Assembly: GCA_017654935.2 (NCBI GenBank)
Contig: CM065700.1
Location: forward strand, 48,399,110 to 48,463,109
DNA: 64,000 bases
From: Phymorhynchus buccinoides
Lineage: Eukaryota > Mollusca > Gastropoda > Neogastropoda > Raphitomidae
Reading direction: 5' to 3'
The position numbers were made by a program, and so were the translations under genes. This document shows, piece by piece, positions 54,524 through 64,000 of this stretch (positions within the stretch are counted from its first letter, which is position 1; each line of letters opens with the position of its first letter). The notes below the pieces were generated by a model. That model did not search any database. It was not told the DNA's origin and worked only from the letters and a program-made list of their open reading frames with translations.

Positions 54524-54724
54524 TGTACAGCTTCGTCTTTCGTGGAAGACCATGGCTCTCTAACTAGAGAGCATTAGCGCTGGCTCTAGTGCTGCAGATC
54601 GAGAGAGTGGGGATGTACCCTGGGCAAGGCTTCTCCGCTGTAAACACATTTTAGCCCAGCCCGCCGGAATAGCAGCTATCTGGCAGTCATTGTCGGAAAC
54701 GACAGACAGGCTACAACAACAGTC

Positions 54725-55260
54725 CTATAATGTTGGTTGATGGCTTCATCCTACATGAGCTGTTCTGCAGCCGAGCAGACGTTAATCCTACCTTTTACTT
54801 TCTAATCGCATTTCAGGAGCTATGTCCCCCATTTTCATTAATCACAGTGATCCAATTGGGCTGTGGCAACACAATATATTCCTGCTTAGCAGCTCTTTCA
54901 TTTCTTGGGAGGCTATGCCTGTCTAGGAGAAGTTCAACCCCTTTGCGCACTACGGGCTGCACTGCAGGTTCTGAGAGAAGAGAAGAGTACTAGTTTTATT
55001 GCAAAACACGGTAAAACGACAATGAACTGCTTGTGATTGCAAATGATTTTTTAAATCGCGCAGCGAGTTTAGCGATCATTTCGACACAAATAGCTTCAGA
55101 ATAAACGTGTTTTATATATAATTAATAGTTTGTAAATTGAAAAGGAAAGGAAATGGAGGTCTCTGCCCGACAATTTGTCGGGCGCATGCGCTGGTAGTTG
55201 AAATAGGGCGCCCGGAAAATTGTCGGGCGCAGGTTTACACATATCTGTATTATTTTAAAA
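54725..55260 (+). other. Non-coding sequence with repeated GTCGGGCGCA motif
   Basis: GCCCGACAATTTGTCGGGC, a near-perfect palindrome, lies at about 55167. AAAATTGTCGGGCGCAGG is at about 55216 and ATTGTCGGGCGCAGGG at about 55395. The repeat at 55264 sits between the last two. No gene seen. Confidence 0.5.
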
Positions 55261-55263
55261 AAA

Positions 55264-55396
55264 TCGGGACTTTACTGGTTTAGCACTGCCTCCGGGCATT
55301 GCCTCCAGTATTGTTCCCACCATCTTTGTATTTACAAATGCCCCACATGGCCGAAAGGCCGAAGAGGGCGTAAAACCCTATTTTCACTCACTCATT
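55264..55396 (+). repeat. Interspersed repeat (copy 2 of 593-680)
   Basis: Ends GAGGGCGTAAAACCCTATTT and TCACTCACTCA, a simple tail consistent with a SINE. Confidence 0.6.
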
Positions 55397-55565
55397 GTCG
55401 GGCGCAGGGCGGAATGAGAAAGGATGAACAGAAAAAAGAGGGGGAGGGGGGTGGCGTTATGGGAGTAGGGAAGTAATATGATGAGTAGAGAAAGAAACGG
55501 TGTCAGTTAAGAAGGCGTTAGGAACATGACTGTATAATGTGACAGTTCCCTCTGGCAGACGAGTA

Positions 55566-55804
55566 TTAACCCTTTCACCGCCAAAGTTGCATTTTAGCAC
55601 CACAGTGATTTAACACCTTTGTCACTAAAAGGCATCACATTGGGGTCTATTATCTAAAGACCCTTAGTTTTGGGAAGCACGGATAGACCTTATTTTATAT
55701 ATACCACAGAGGTGTCCCCAATACTGCAAATGGATTTTGTTCTCTATCCAGGTAAATTTAATGGACATTTTCGGCTGAAATATGGCTGGCGGTGGAAGGG
55801 TTAA
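55566..55804 (-). mobile_element. piggyBac-like MITE (copy 2), TTAA target site duplication
   Basis: Inverted copy of 2692-2937 with TTAA at 55566-55569 and 55801-55804, and ends CCCTTTCACCGCCA and CCCTTCCACCGCCA. Confidence 0.85.
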
Positions 55805-56640
55805 AGCTCTCGAAACGTACAAGTTACTAACCGAGCACAATCATCAACCATGATGGCACGTGCACTCATAGCACGTGTTCTCTGTCCAGGTGTCGCCTGA
55901 GCTTTGTCCATCCGGGCATGGCGCTAAACAACGCATCGAACACAATCAGCATCAACCATGATGGCGGCAACTGTGACGACGAAAGTGATGGTAGTGATGG
56001 TGTTGATGATCACGATGGCGATGATGATGATAATAATTATAGACAATAGCAAATTTAATTTGTGTATGTAAAGTTTTAAAAAAAAGAAATTAAAAACAAT
56101 AATTACGTTAAACATAATGAAGAAAATCAATGGCGACTGCTGGACCCTTGTAACAGGGGAAGTAACCTTGATGGATGAGATAGAAAGGGTCCTTGGTGTA
56201 GAGGAAACATTTGTAACCTGTTTTCTGTTTTCCTCTGCATCAAGGATCCAGCCTACCCCCTACATTAAGGTTACTTCCCCTACATTAAAATAACTTATCT
56301 GGCTTACTCTCCTCCACAAACCAGCTGTTCTAATTAACGCCTAAAAACGGCACATTAAGCAACTGGACTAAAAGAACAAATATGTGTGGCAGGATTCAGG
56401 GCCGGAGTGTCCTGGACCACCTGGTGAAATTGAGAGAACAGCGAACAAACTCTCCCACAAATACACCAGCTTCACTTCACACAGTATGAATGTGTCAGTA
56501 CACCAAACACTAGGTCACACAGAAACCCAGACATTTTTGTTATCAAATAACAACACTTAAGGCTCTTGGAAATGTCCATCTTAGTCAGACACACAGACAA
56601 TAGGATGAAAGAAAGCGGGGAAAAGCCTACCTAAAAACAT
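55805..56640 (+). other. Non-coding sequence containing a hairpin element
   Basis: 56152-56282 folds on itself: AACAGGGGAAGTAACCTTGA pairs with TTAAGGTTACTTCCCCTA, and GGTCCTTGGTGTAGAGGAAA pairs with TTTCCTCTGCATCAAGGATC. It is a small foldback MITE. Otherwise no gene seen. Confidence 0.6.
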
Positions 56641-56647
56641 TAAAAAG

Positions 56648-57031
56648 GGGGGGGGGGGGGGGGGGGGGGGGAGAGAGAAAAGGGACAAGGAAAAAAGGAG
56701 GAAAGGAAGGACAAAAGAAAAGGGTTAAAAATTAAGGCAGAAGTGGTGATGGGTTGCATGATGAGTGAGCAAGATAGCGGAGAGCGGATGAATGATTGGG
56801 TGTGGTGTGAGAGTTACATATTTGTTAATGTAAATTTTTGTTTCATATTTGTATTTAATATTTTTATTTTACACGGTGGAAGACAAGTTTTCATGTGCGT
56901 TGTACAATGCCAATGGACAATAAAGAAACTTATGACTTATGACTTATAAGGAGAAGAAGAACCTTTGCATGCTTTTTCGATTTCAGTTGAGCTACTATGA
57001 CACCGTTTGGCGTCACAGGCTGCTTTGGGGT

Positions 57032-57062
<31 letters not shown>
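56648..57062 (+). repeat. Two long poly-G runs
   Basis: G runs of about 24 at 56648-56671 and about 33 at 57031-57062, strong quadruplex candidates. Run lengths are likely inexact. Between them CAATGGACAATAAAGAAACT with TTATGACTTATGACTTATA resembles a retroposon tail. Confidence 0.8.
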
Positions 57063-57063
<1 letters not shown>

Positions 57064-57216
57064 GTAAATGACGGAATCAATGTATAATGTCATCAATACT
57101 TTTATAACCGACAGATCATTACAAGTTAGGTGGAACCATGCTCTGTCTGATAGATATGCAATAGACATGGGGTTCCCTCGGGGTCGGTGATCGCTCCGCT
57201 GTCATTTGGCATCATG

Positions 57217-57276
57217 CTTTGTGACATCATGCTTTGTGACATCATGCTTTGTGACATCATGCTTTGTGACATCAAC
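57217..57276 (+). repeat. 16-bp tandem repeat, 3-4 copies
   Basis: GACATCATGCTTTGT repeated. Confidence 0.85.
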
Positions 57277-57386
57277 CCAGTCGCTGTGGAGGGCGACCAC
57301 GTAGCCTTCTATTAGCGCCAGGACATGAGCTCTTTTACAAATGTAACCCAAACTAACACTAAATAACTAAGTAACACTAGGAAAGA

Positions 57387-57545
57387 AAGGTGGAGAGTGG
57401 TTAAGACGTTCGCCTGCCAAATTCAATGGGTGACTCCAGCGTGAGTAACCCGGGTTCGAATCCCGGTCTCACCCTTTCTTTCTAGTTCGACAGGAAAATC
57501 GAACTGAACGTCGAGTCCTTCAGATGGGGACTTAAAGCTACTTTA
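57387..57545 (+). mobile_element. tRNA-headed SINE (copy 3, 5' part)
   Basis: GGAGAGTGGTTAAGACGTTC with B-box GGTTCGAATCC at about 57449, then CGACAGGAAAATCGAACTGA and CTTCAGATGGGGACTTAAAG. It stops where an R1 fragment (57580-57650) begins. Confidence 0.8.
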
Positions 57546-57579
57546 AACAAAACAAGTGCAAGTCCCCTCGCAGCATCGC

Positions 57580-57650
57580 CAGCTACTCCGAAATCGGAAT
57601 GTGTCGGCTGTACACACAGCGGGGAGACCATTGAGAACTGAAAACAGGAC
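57580..57650 (+). repeat. SINE R1 fragment
   Basis: GAAATCGGAATGTGTCGGCT, then AGCGGGGAGACCATTGAGAA. Internal piece of R1 only. Confidence 0.6.
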
Positions 57651-57855
57651 GCACGCACGGACGGATGGACGGCCGGAAAGAAGTGGGACATATCGGGCCT
57701 GTGACACAAAGGGCCTAGGGCACAGCGGGCTTATCCCATGTTTAGCGACTCTCGACGCGCATTGCTTTCTCGCCCGGTTTGCGCGCCCGGTTTGGCTGTC
57801 GGGTTTGGCTGTAGATCTGATGGCGGCGTCTTTCAAGTGAATCTTCCCACCCAAT

Positions 57856-59437
57856 GCCGCGTGTTTCATGGCGCATGTGTGTTCGGACCCGTGATTTGAG
57901 CGCGCGCGATCATGCGCACACGAGCGCACAGAAAAATTCATGTCCTGGACCAAGCGAAGCGGCAGATATCAAAAGAAAACGTACTTATATAAAAACGCAT
58001 CAAAACAGCACGTAACTTAATAGTTGTTTATATATAGCCTTGGGGTTCGGACCCGTGATTTGAGCGCGCGCGATCATGCGCACACGAGCGCACAAAAAAA
58101 TTCATGTCCTGGACCAAGCGAAGCGGCAGATATCAAAAGAAAACGTACTTACATAAAAACGCATCAAAACAGCACGTAACTGAATAGTTTCGTGATAGTA
58201 TAGTGATATATAGCCTTAGGGTTCGGACCCGTGATTTGAGCGCGCGCGATCATGCGCACACGAGCGCTCAGAAAAATTCATGTCAACTGTGTTATAGACC
58301 ATTCATCAAGAAATGTTGTAAAAAAAACTGCATTGAAATACATGAAAACTTCGCGAGATATTAGCGATTATGTGTTTTGGGGCGTGAACCTCGTAACTGG
58401 CGCGACCTTGACCTTAATGTAAAACTAAATACATCAGTGGATAGCTTGCATCTTGGTAAACTAGTATACCAAATTTGATGATGATAGACTGAATAATTTT
58501 TTAGAAAAACGGACGAATAGCCGGACGGAGTCACGCCGGACGGACGCCGGACGAACCAGACAGAAACAATAGCTCCCCGAACCTTCGGCTCGGGGACTAA
58601 AAATTATTCGACAGTATTTCATTGTGTTTTGACCAGGATAAGTTGTGCCGCGTGTTTCATGGCGCATGTGTGTTCAGACCCGTGATTTGAGCGCGCGCGA
58701 TCATGCGCACACGAGCGCACAGAAAAATTCATGTCCTGGACCAAGCGAAGCGGCAGATATCAAAAGAAAACGTACTTATATAAAAACGCATCAAAACAGC
58801 ACGTAACTTAATAGTTGTTTATATATAGCCTTGGGGTTCGGACCCGTGATTTGAGCGCGCGCGATCATGCGCACACGAGCGCACAGAAAAATTCATGTCC
58901 TGGACCAAGCGAAGCGGCAGATATCAAAAGAAAACGTACTTACATAAAAACGCATCAAAACAGCACGTAACTGAATAGTTTCGTGATAGTATAGTGATAT
59001 ATAGCCTTAGGGTTCGGACCCGTGATTTGAGCGCGCGCGATCATGCGCACACGAGCGCTCAGAAAAATTCATGTCAACTGTGTTATAGACCATTCATCAA
59101 GAAATGTTGTAAAAAAAACTGCATTGAAATACATGAAAACTTCGCGAGATATTAGCGATTATGTGTTTTGGGGTGTGAACCTCGTAACTGGCGCGACCTT
59201 GACCTTAATGTAAAACTAAATACATCAGTGGATAGCTTGCATCTTGGTAAACTAGTATACCAAATTTGATGATGATAGACTGAATAATTTTTTAGTAAAA
59301 CGGACGAATAGCCGGACGGAGTCACGCCGGACGGACGCCGGACGAACCAGACAGAAACAATAGCTCCCCGAACCTTCGGCTCGGGGACTAAAAATTATTC
59401 GACAGTATTTCATTGTGTTTTGACCAGGATAAGTTGT
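57856..59437 (+). repeat. 791-bp tandem segmental duplication (2 copies)
   Basis: Copy 1 is 57856-58646 and copy 2 is 58647-59437, with only a few differences. Each unit holds three internal subrepeats starting with CGGACCCGTGATTTGAGCGC, and ends in (CCGGACGGA)n-like sequence and ACCTTCGGCTCGGGGACTAA, typical of a dispersed element 3' end. No coding capacity. Confidence 0.95.
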
Positions 59438-59681
59438 TGTCAATGTATAAGCCGAGTAATGTGTGTGAAGTAACTTCTTCTAGATGCTTTTTCATAGATA
59501 GTTGGTGTTCTTCACTGATGTTTACAGTTTTGCCTCTTTTGTCTTGTGATTAACATGAATTTATATTTGTTTTGGGGTGTACTGCCATAATTATGATTTT
59601 GCTCTGTCCAGTCAACTAGATGATTAATATCACTCTGCAAATTAGAACAGATTGAATCAGCATTATAACCCTTTTTAAAGT

Positions 59682-59685
<4 letters not shown>

Positions 59686-59746
<61 letters not shown>
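59686..59746 (+). repeat. (GA)n microsatellite
   Basis: About 60 bp, at the 3' end of the reverse transcriptase relic. Confidence 0.95.
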
Positions 59747-59748
<2 letters not shown>

Positions 59749-59759
59749 ATTTTTTTGCT

Positions 59760-60362
59760 TGGTGCTTAAAAAATGATAAACAGTTTATGGGTAGGAATGT
59801 GTGTGCAGGTGAGATTTGAAAGTAGCTAGGGAGGACTGTTGTGTCGGGGGAAAGTGAGTCCCAAACTGACGGTCCCGAAGAGGAGGCTGGTTTTGTAAAG
59901 GTCAATGCTGGCACGTGGTAGTGCATCATTATTAGAACGATATTTACACGTTCAAGGAGTAAGATGATTTTGGCGCCAGATTCTGAACCTTGTACATTAA
60001 AACAGCTTTACGGTACCCTAACTGATATTCTATGAGAATTGTGTGATCAACGGGATCAAATGGGGGGTTTTCAGATCGAGAAAGACGGAACTGGTTAATT
60101 AATAGATGCTTATTTATTGCTGAAAGCCAAGAGTCACACAAACGGACTAGGGATGTGTGAATCGAGTGATTATGCCTAAAACCAGACGGAAGGGGATAAA
60201 GAAGGTTTAGGTCTTCTAGATATGTAGAGAAATTGTGGGTGTGCTGTTCTAATGGTTTTGATACTGCTGACCGAAATGAGATGGGTCGGAAATGGTTCAG
60301 GTCAGAGTGATTGTTTGTTTTGGGTATCGGGATAACGTGGTCTGTTTTTAACGCATATGGCA
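59760..60362 (-). pseudogene. Non-LTR retrotransposon reverse transcriptase relic (CR1/Jockey-like)
   Basis: Reading the - strand from 60362: TLPYALKTDHVIPIPKTNNH, LNHFRPISFRSAVSKPLEQH, then FRHNHSIHTSLVRLCDSWLS and FDPVDHTILIE. These match the conserved fingers and palm blocks (VIPIPK..., NYRPISLLPVLSKVLE, GFR..HST, FDxVDH). The catalytic YxDD region is deleted. The frame then resumes in C-terminal sequence (YRKAVLMYKVQNLAPKSS, LPRASIDLYKTS, SGPSVWDSL). Clearly dead: internal deletion, stops and frameshifts. Confidence 0.85.
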
Positions 60363-60375
60363 GTGTTCCTTGATC

Positions 60376-60379
<4 letters not shown>

Positions 60380-60468
<89 letters not shown>

Positions 60469-60474
60469 GAGAGG

Positions 60475-60553
<79 letters not shown>
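60380..60553 (+). repeat. (GA)n microsatellite, ~170 bp
   Basis: Near-pure GA with GGAGA and GGGAGGGA interruptions. It lies between the RT relic and the secreted-peptide exon and supplies the false RERERE and SLSLSL frames. Confidence 0.97.
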
Positions 60554-60555
<2 letters not shown>

Positions 60556-60619
60556 AAAAATGTGATTTGTTGAATCGTGTGTCGAAGAAGAGAGAGAATA
60601 GGCCTAAATAGTAGAAAAC

Positions 60620-60757
60620 GAGGAAAAAAGGGTAGGCATAATAAGCCAACCCTCTGGAGTTATTACCCCCATAATACACATCAGCTTGTGCCTCCCTCAA
60701 GCAGGACAGCAGAGTGAGTCCCAGCACCAGTACCAGGGACAGTTTAGCCACAGCCAT
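60620..60757 (-). CDS. Likely first exon of a small secreted peptide gene
   Basis: ATG at 60757-60755 (context AAAGATGG) opens MAVAKLSLVLVLGLTLLSCL then REAQADVYYGGNNSRGLAYY. It has a charged start, a ~15-residue hydrophobic core and an AQA|D cleavage site, a textbook signal peptide. The mature start is Tyr/Gly/Asn-rich. A TATA box lies about 95 bp upstream. The true 3' end is unknown: GGGG|GTAATA at about 60668 is a possible donor, and the open frame otherwise runs into (GA)n. The family is not recognised; secreted shell-matrix or mucus peptides are possible but not shown. Confidence 0.5.
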
Positions 60758-60846
60758 CTTTGTTCCACAAGGACCTTGGCTGTTCTTGAACGCTGAAGAC
60801 GCCAAACAATGGTAGACCCCGCAATGAAGCCTCCAGCGCAGATACC

Positions 60847-60860
60847 ACGCTTTATATAGT
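60847..60860 (-). promoter_or_regulatory. TATA box upstream of secreted peptide exon
   Basis: On the - strand CACTATATAAAGCGTGG. Placed about 95 bp before the ATG, which leaves room for a ~60-nt 5' UTR. This supports a real transcription start. Confidence 0.5.
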
Positions 60861-61189
60861 GAATCCAAAGAGCAGAACACTTATTACTGAGGATTTGTAA
60901 GCGACAATACTTCCCTGGCTAAAAACCAAAAGGCCTTTTTGCAAAAGAGAAAGACGGCTTACGGTTATTTTGTGATGGGATCTTTTGGCTTTTGACCTGG
61001 AAGAATGATAGTATTATATGGCAGAGAACCCCCGGTATCTCTTTTCCTTCGCCACCTGCTTCCAGTCTGGCTTAATTATCCTGTATATCCCGCTGGCACG
61101 GTCCTTCACTCAGATGGCTTTTATCATGGACTAGCAGACACGCCCCGCTCGCTTCGCTTCGTGGCGGTTCTTCCCCGGCGGCACAGGTC

Positions 61190-61785
61190 TTCAGAATAGC
61201 AGTTGCCAGAAATGTCTCCCATTGCATTGCTCCCAGTGCAAACCCCCACCAAGGAAGACTCACAAAGCTAGGGGCACTTGTTTTGGATGCCGCCCAGCTC
61301 TTTCATCTCACTGTGTTATTGGCCCCTTCACAATGTCTTCCACTGCAGTCCCCCGGTGTTGCTGATAACAAATATATATCGTTGTAGGGTTCTAACTCCA
61401 ACGGTTTTGAAACTAAGGGCTGCTTGGCTCTCACTCTCACTTTCTTATTGGCTCTTTTAAAATGTTTCCCACTGCGTTGCCCCGGTAATGCTGATTACAA
61501 AATAATATAGTTTTAGTGGTCAAACGCTAATGGTTCTCAAACTATCAGCACTTGTTTTCGGTGGCAGCTCACCTCTCCCAATGAGCTATTGGTCCCTGCA
61601 AAATGTCTTCCACTGCATCCCCTCCCCCCCTCTCCTCCACGAATATATAAGGTTGTAAGGGTCTAACACCAATGGTTTTGAGACTATACGTTGCTTAGCT
61701 CTCACTCTCACTGTGTTATTGGACCCTTAAAAGTGTCTCTCCCTTTGCATTCCCCTGTTAATGCTGATCACAAATACAGAAAGTC
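61190..61785 (+). repeat. Degenerate ~150-bp tandem repeat, left part (4 copies)
   Basis: The pattern TCACTGTGTTATTGGCCCCT, ATGTCTTCCACTGCA, GCTGATAACAAATATA, CCAACGGTTTTGAAACTA recurs with many changes. It continues at 62548 after an insertion. Confidence 0.85.
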
Positions 61786-61888
61786 GCCCCTCCTTCCCCT
61801 TTCCGCACAAACAGTGGGAAAAAAGGAAGACAATCTAAGGGAGGCCACCTACTTCTGAAGCAAAGCGCACTGCCAGTCTTGAAATCTG

Positions 61889-62010
<122 letters not shown>

Positions 62011-62179
62011 CATACAGTATTCATACGGCGCTGAATCTTGATAGAAATAAAATCAAAGCGCACACACGTTACCATTCAAAGCGCATTCAAACAAAAACGC
62101 AATACAAAGCGAACACACACGAATAACATGGAATATAGCAGAAACAGACCTAATGGCAAGAGAGAGAAGAGAAAGAGAG

Positions 62180-62403
62180 CAGAGCTTTAATGACGGGGGA
62201 ACAGGTGGGTTTTGATGTTAGCTTTGAAAGCAGAGAGAGTCGGTCGCTGACGGAGGGAGATAGGAAGTTTGTTCCAGGAGGTCTGTCCTGAGACAGCAAA
62301 AGAGCGCCGACCAACAGTTGAAAGCTTATACCTAGGGATCTGGAGAGAAAGAGGGTCAGAAACTGAACGTAAAGTGCGAGCTGGCGCATAGATGGAAATA
62401 TTG
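62180..62403 (-). pseudogene. Non-LTR retrotransposon C-terminal relic
   Basis: The - strand reads APARTLRSVSDPLSLQIPRY then KLSTVGRRSFAVSGQTSWNK and LPISLRQRPTLSAFKANIKT. This is the conserved tail of CR1/Jockey-type RT proteins (RxxRS, R..F.V.GP..WN.LP, F+..LK+.LF). 5'-truncated. It differs in sequence from the 59760 relic. Confidence 0.85.
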
Positions 62404-62545
62404 TCACACACACACGAGCGCGCGCACGCACACACACACACACACAGCTTTGTCACACATACAGCTTTATCAAGCTTATTCTTTTATCGTCAAAAAAGAT
62501 CATTTTGACTTGACTTGACTTGACTGGACACACACACACACACAC
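62404..62545 (+). repeat. (CA)n and (CTTGA)n tail
   Basis: GATCATTTTGACTTGACTTG is the complement of the retroposon tail at 35925-35975. Short CA tracts lie on both sides. Confidence 0.8.
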
Positions 62546-62547
62546 AG

Positions 62548-62935
62548 ACAGCATTCCTCTGTTAATTCTGATCACAAAAATAATTATAGTTTTAGTGGTT
62601 TAATGCCAACAGGTTTCAAAGCATGGGTACTTGTTTATGGAGGCTGCTCAGCTCTCACCCTCACGTTGCTTTTGGCCCATTAAAAATGTTTCCCACTGCA
62701 TTTCTCCTATGATGCTGATCGCGAATATAAGCCTATATGGTTATAGGGATATAACACCAACAGTTTTAAAACTATGAGCACTTGGTTTCGGAGCCCGGCT
62801 CTCACTCTCACTGTGCTATTGTTCCTTCAAAATGTCTTCCACTGTAGGCGCCTGTTAATGCTGATAACGAATATATAAGGTTGTATGGGTCTACTGCCAT
62901 CGGTTTTGAAACTATGGACACTTTTATGTGGACAG
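62548..62935 (+). repeat. Degenerate ~150-bp tandem repeat, right part (3 copies)
   Basis: Continues the 61190 array. CATTCCTCTGTTAATTCTGA at 62551 repeats CATTCCCCTGTTAATGCTGA at about 61754, the last motif before the interruption. Confidence 0.85.
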
Positions 62936-63199
62936 ACAGTCGGGCTCACACAGACACACAGACACACATACCACGGATTTTATTGTATGCAGATTGATGA
63001 CTTCAGCCTGAAGTTGGACCCAATAGCAAAGTGAGAGCTGTAGAATAAAACAACAACAATATACTATTAACGGCCTGAAACATCATGTATCTTAGTCTTT
63101 TGCGAAACAAACTCATGACTCTATGATTCTCATACTCGGGTCATTTGCACCTGCTCTAAGAGGCGTGTCTCTGCAAAAGTCTGAGAGAAACGTCAGTCG

Positions 63200-63420
63200 G
63201 CATCACTATGCAGAATGGCACCCTATCTGGCTTTGACAAGTACCGCTCCTGCGAGACCCAGCTTCCTGAGTTCATCGAAGAAGTCTCTGCAGCCATGGAG
63301 AGTGGCACAGCGGCCGATGGCATGATCTTCATGGATTTCGAGAAAGCCTTCGACCGAGTGAACCACAGCCTGCCAACTCACAAGGTCGACCACTACCGGG
63401 GGGTGCTTAACGACCGTGCA
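63200..63420 (+). pseudogene. Non-LTR retrotransposon reverse transcriptase fragment
   Basis: Reads QNGTLSGFDKYRSCETQLPE, FIEEVSAAMESGTAADGMIF and MDFEKAFDRVNHSLPTHKV. This matches RT block QxGFRxxRSCETQL...DxSKAFDxVNHxxLxxKL. It stops soon after, and neither the YxDD block nor the ends are present. From 62940 to 63195 I see no feature. Confidence 0.85.
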
Positions 63421-63574
63421 TTTCTCTCAACTCCTTCCCCTGTATTATGTAAGATTCTTTTTCTATATATCTCCAAAACAAATTCGTCCATATGTTCCCG
63501 TGCGCAGAGCGTCCTCGCCATGAACCCCAATACATGTCAGTAGGCCTAATTGCCAGCATAGGTGTGCGGCAGGT

Positions 63575-64000
63575 GGACACTAAGAAGACGAAGGAGGAGG
63601 AGAAGGAGGAGGAGGAGCAGGAGGAGGAGAACAAGAAGTAGGAGGGATAGGAGAAGAAGGAGGAGGAGGAGGAGAAGGAGGAGGAGAAGAAGGAGAATGA
63701 GGACGAGAAGAAGAAGGAGGAGGAGGAGAAGAAGGAGGAGAGAGAAGAAAAGGAGGAGAAGAAGGAGGAGGAAGGGGAGAAGAAGGAGGATGAGGAGAAA
63801 GAGAGGAGAAAAAAGAGGAGGAGAAGAAGGAGGAGAAGGAGGAGGAGGAGGAGGAGGAGGAGGAGGAGGAGGAGAAAGGAGGAGGAGAAGAAGGAGGAGG
63901 GAGGAGAAGAAGGAGGAGGAGAAGAAGAAGAAGGAGGAGGAGAAGGAGAAGAAGGAGGAGGAGAAGAAGAAGAAGGAGGAGGAGGATGAAGAAGGAGAAG
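63575..64000 (+). repeat. Polypurine (GGA/GAA)n tract to window end
   Basis: Over 420 bp almost without pyrimidines on the + strand. It continues past the window. Mirror-repeat content makes triplex DNA possible. Confidence 0.97.

Noticed and set aside
54730..54993. 87-codon open frame on the + strand
   Set aside because: No homology recognised, no splice or promoter context, and the sequence is flanked by mobile-element debris.
57543..57953. 136-codon open frame on the - strand
   Set aside because: It lies over SINE R1 and dispersed-repeat sequence and shows no domain.

Overview
This is eukaryotic nuclear DNA, most likely from a mollusc and probably a gastropod. That placement is inferred from gene structure, dense microsatellites and the style of tRNA-headed SINEs. 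It was not confirmed by any search. About half the window or more is simple repeats, minisatellites and small transposable elements. There are no operons and no prokaryotic features.

The one gene that can be modelled with confidence is the 3' part of a Cut-like homeobox gene (CUX1/CUX2/cut family) on the + strand. Ten exons run from 5822 to 33817. Their splice phases agree throughout and give a 5130-nt open frame (1709 codons plus stop). In order the exons encode: the end of the N-terminal coiled coil (exons 1-4), a Pro/Ser/Ala-rich linker, CUT repeat 1 (split between exons 5 and 6), a short helical exon (7), a long linker with CUT repeat 2 (8), CUT repeat 3 (9), and the homeodomain with a long acidic tail ending in EEDWPF (10). 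The 5' exons lie upstream of the window. The exon 4/5 junction coincides with the vertebrate splice node that separates the CUX1 transcript from the CASP golgin transcript. No CASP-specific exons were recognised downstream.

Layout: 1-5.8 kb is an upstream intron with degenerate tandem repeats, (CA)n, a mariner-like MITE, a TTAA-flanked MITE and a SINE. 5.8-33.8 kb is Cux, with introns holding (GA)n, (GAT)n, (CA)n and minisatellites of 17, 32, 58, ~62, ~75 and ~140 bp, plus MITE, hAT-like and SINE insertions. 33.8-47.6 kb is 3' flank (possibly a long 3' UTR at its start), T-rich on the + strand, with MITEs, a foldback element and SINEs. 47.6-52.1 kb is a homogeneous 32-bp minisatellite. 52.2-59.4 kb is nested mobile-element debris and a recent 791-bp tandem duplication. 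59.7-64 kb holds three different non-LTR reverse transcriptase relics, one likely first exon of a small secreted-peptide gene (- strand, with TATA box), a split tandem array and a polypurine tract at the window end.

I found no new multi-gene system. The most unusual observations are repeat-driven remodelling of Cux exons (duplicated fragments of exon 6, microsatellites touching splice sites), a MITE inserted in a minisatellite with its own terminal repeat amplified fourfold, and several nested transposons whose target-site duplications can be read directly.
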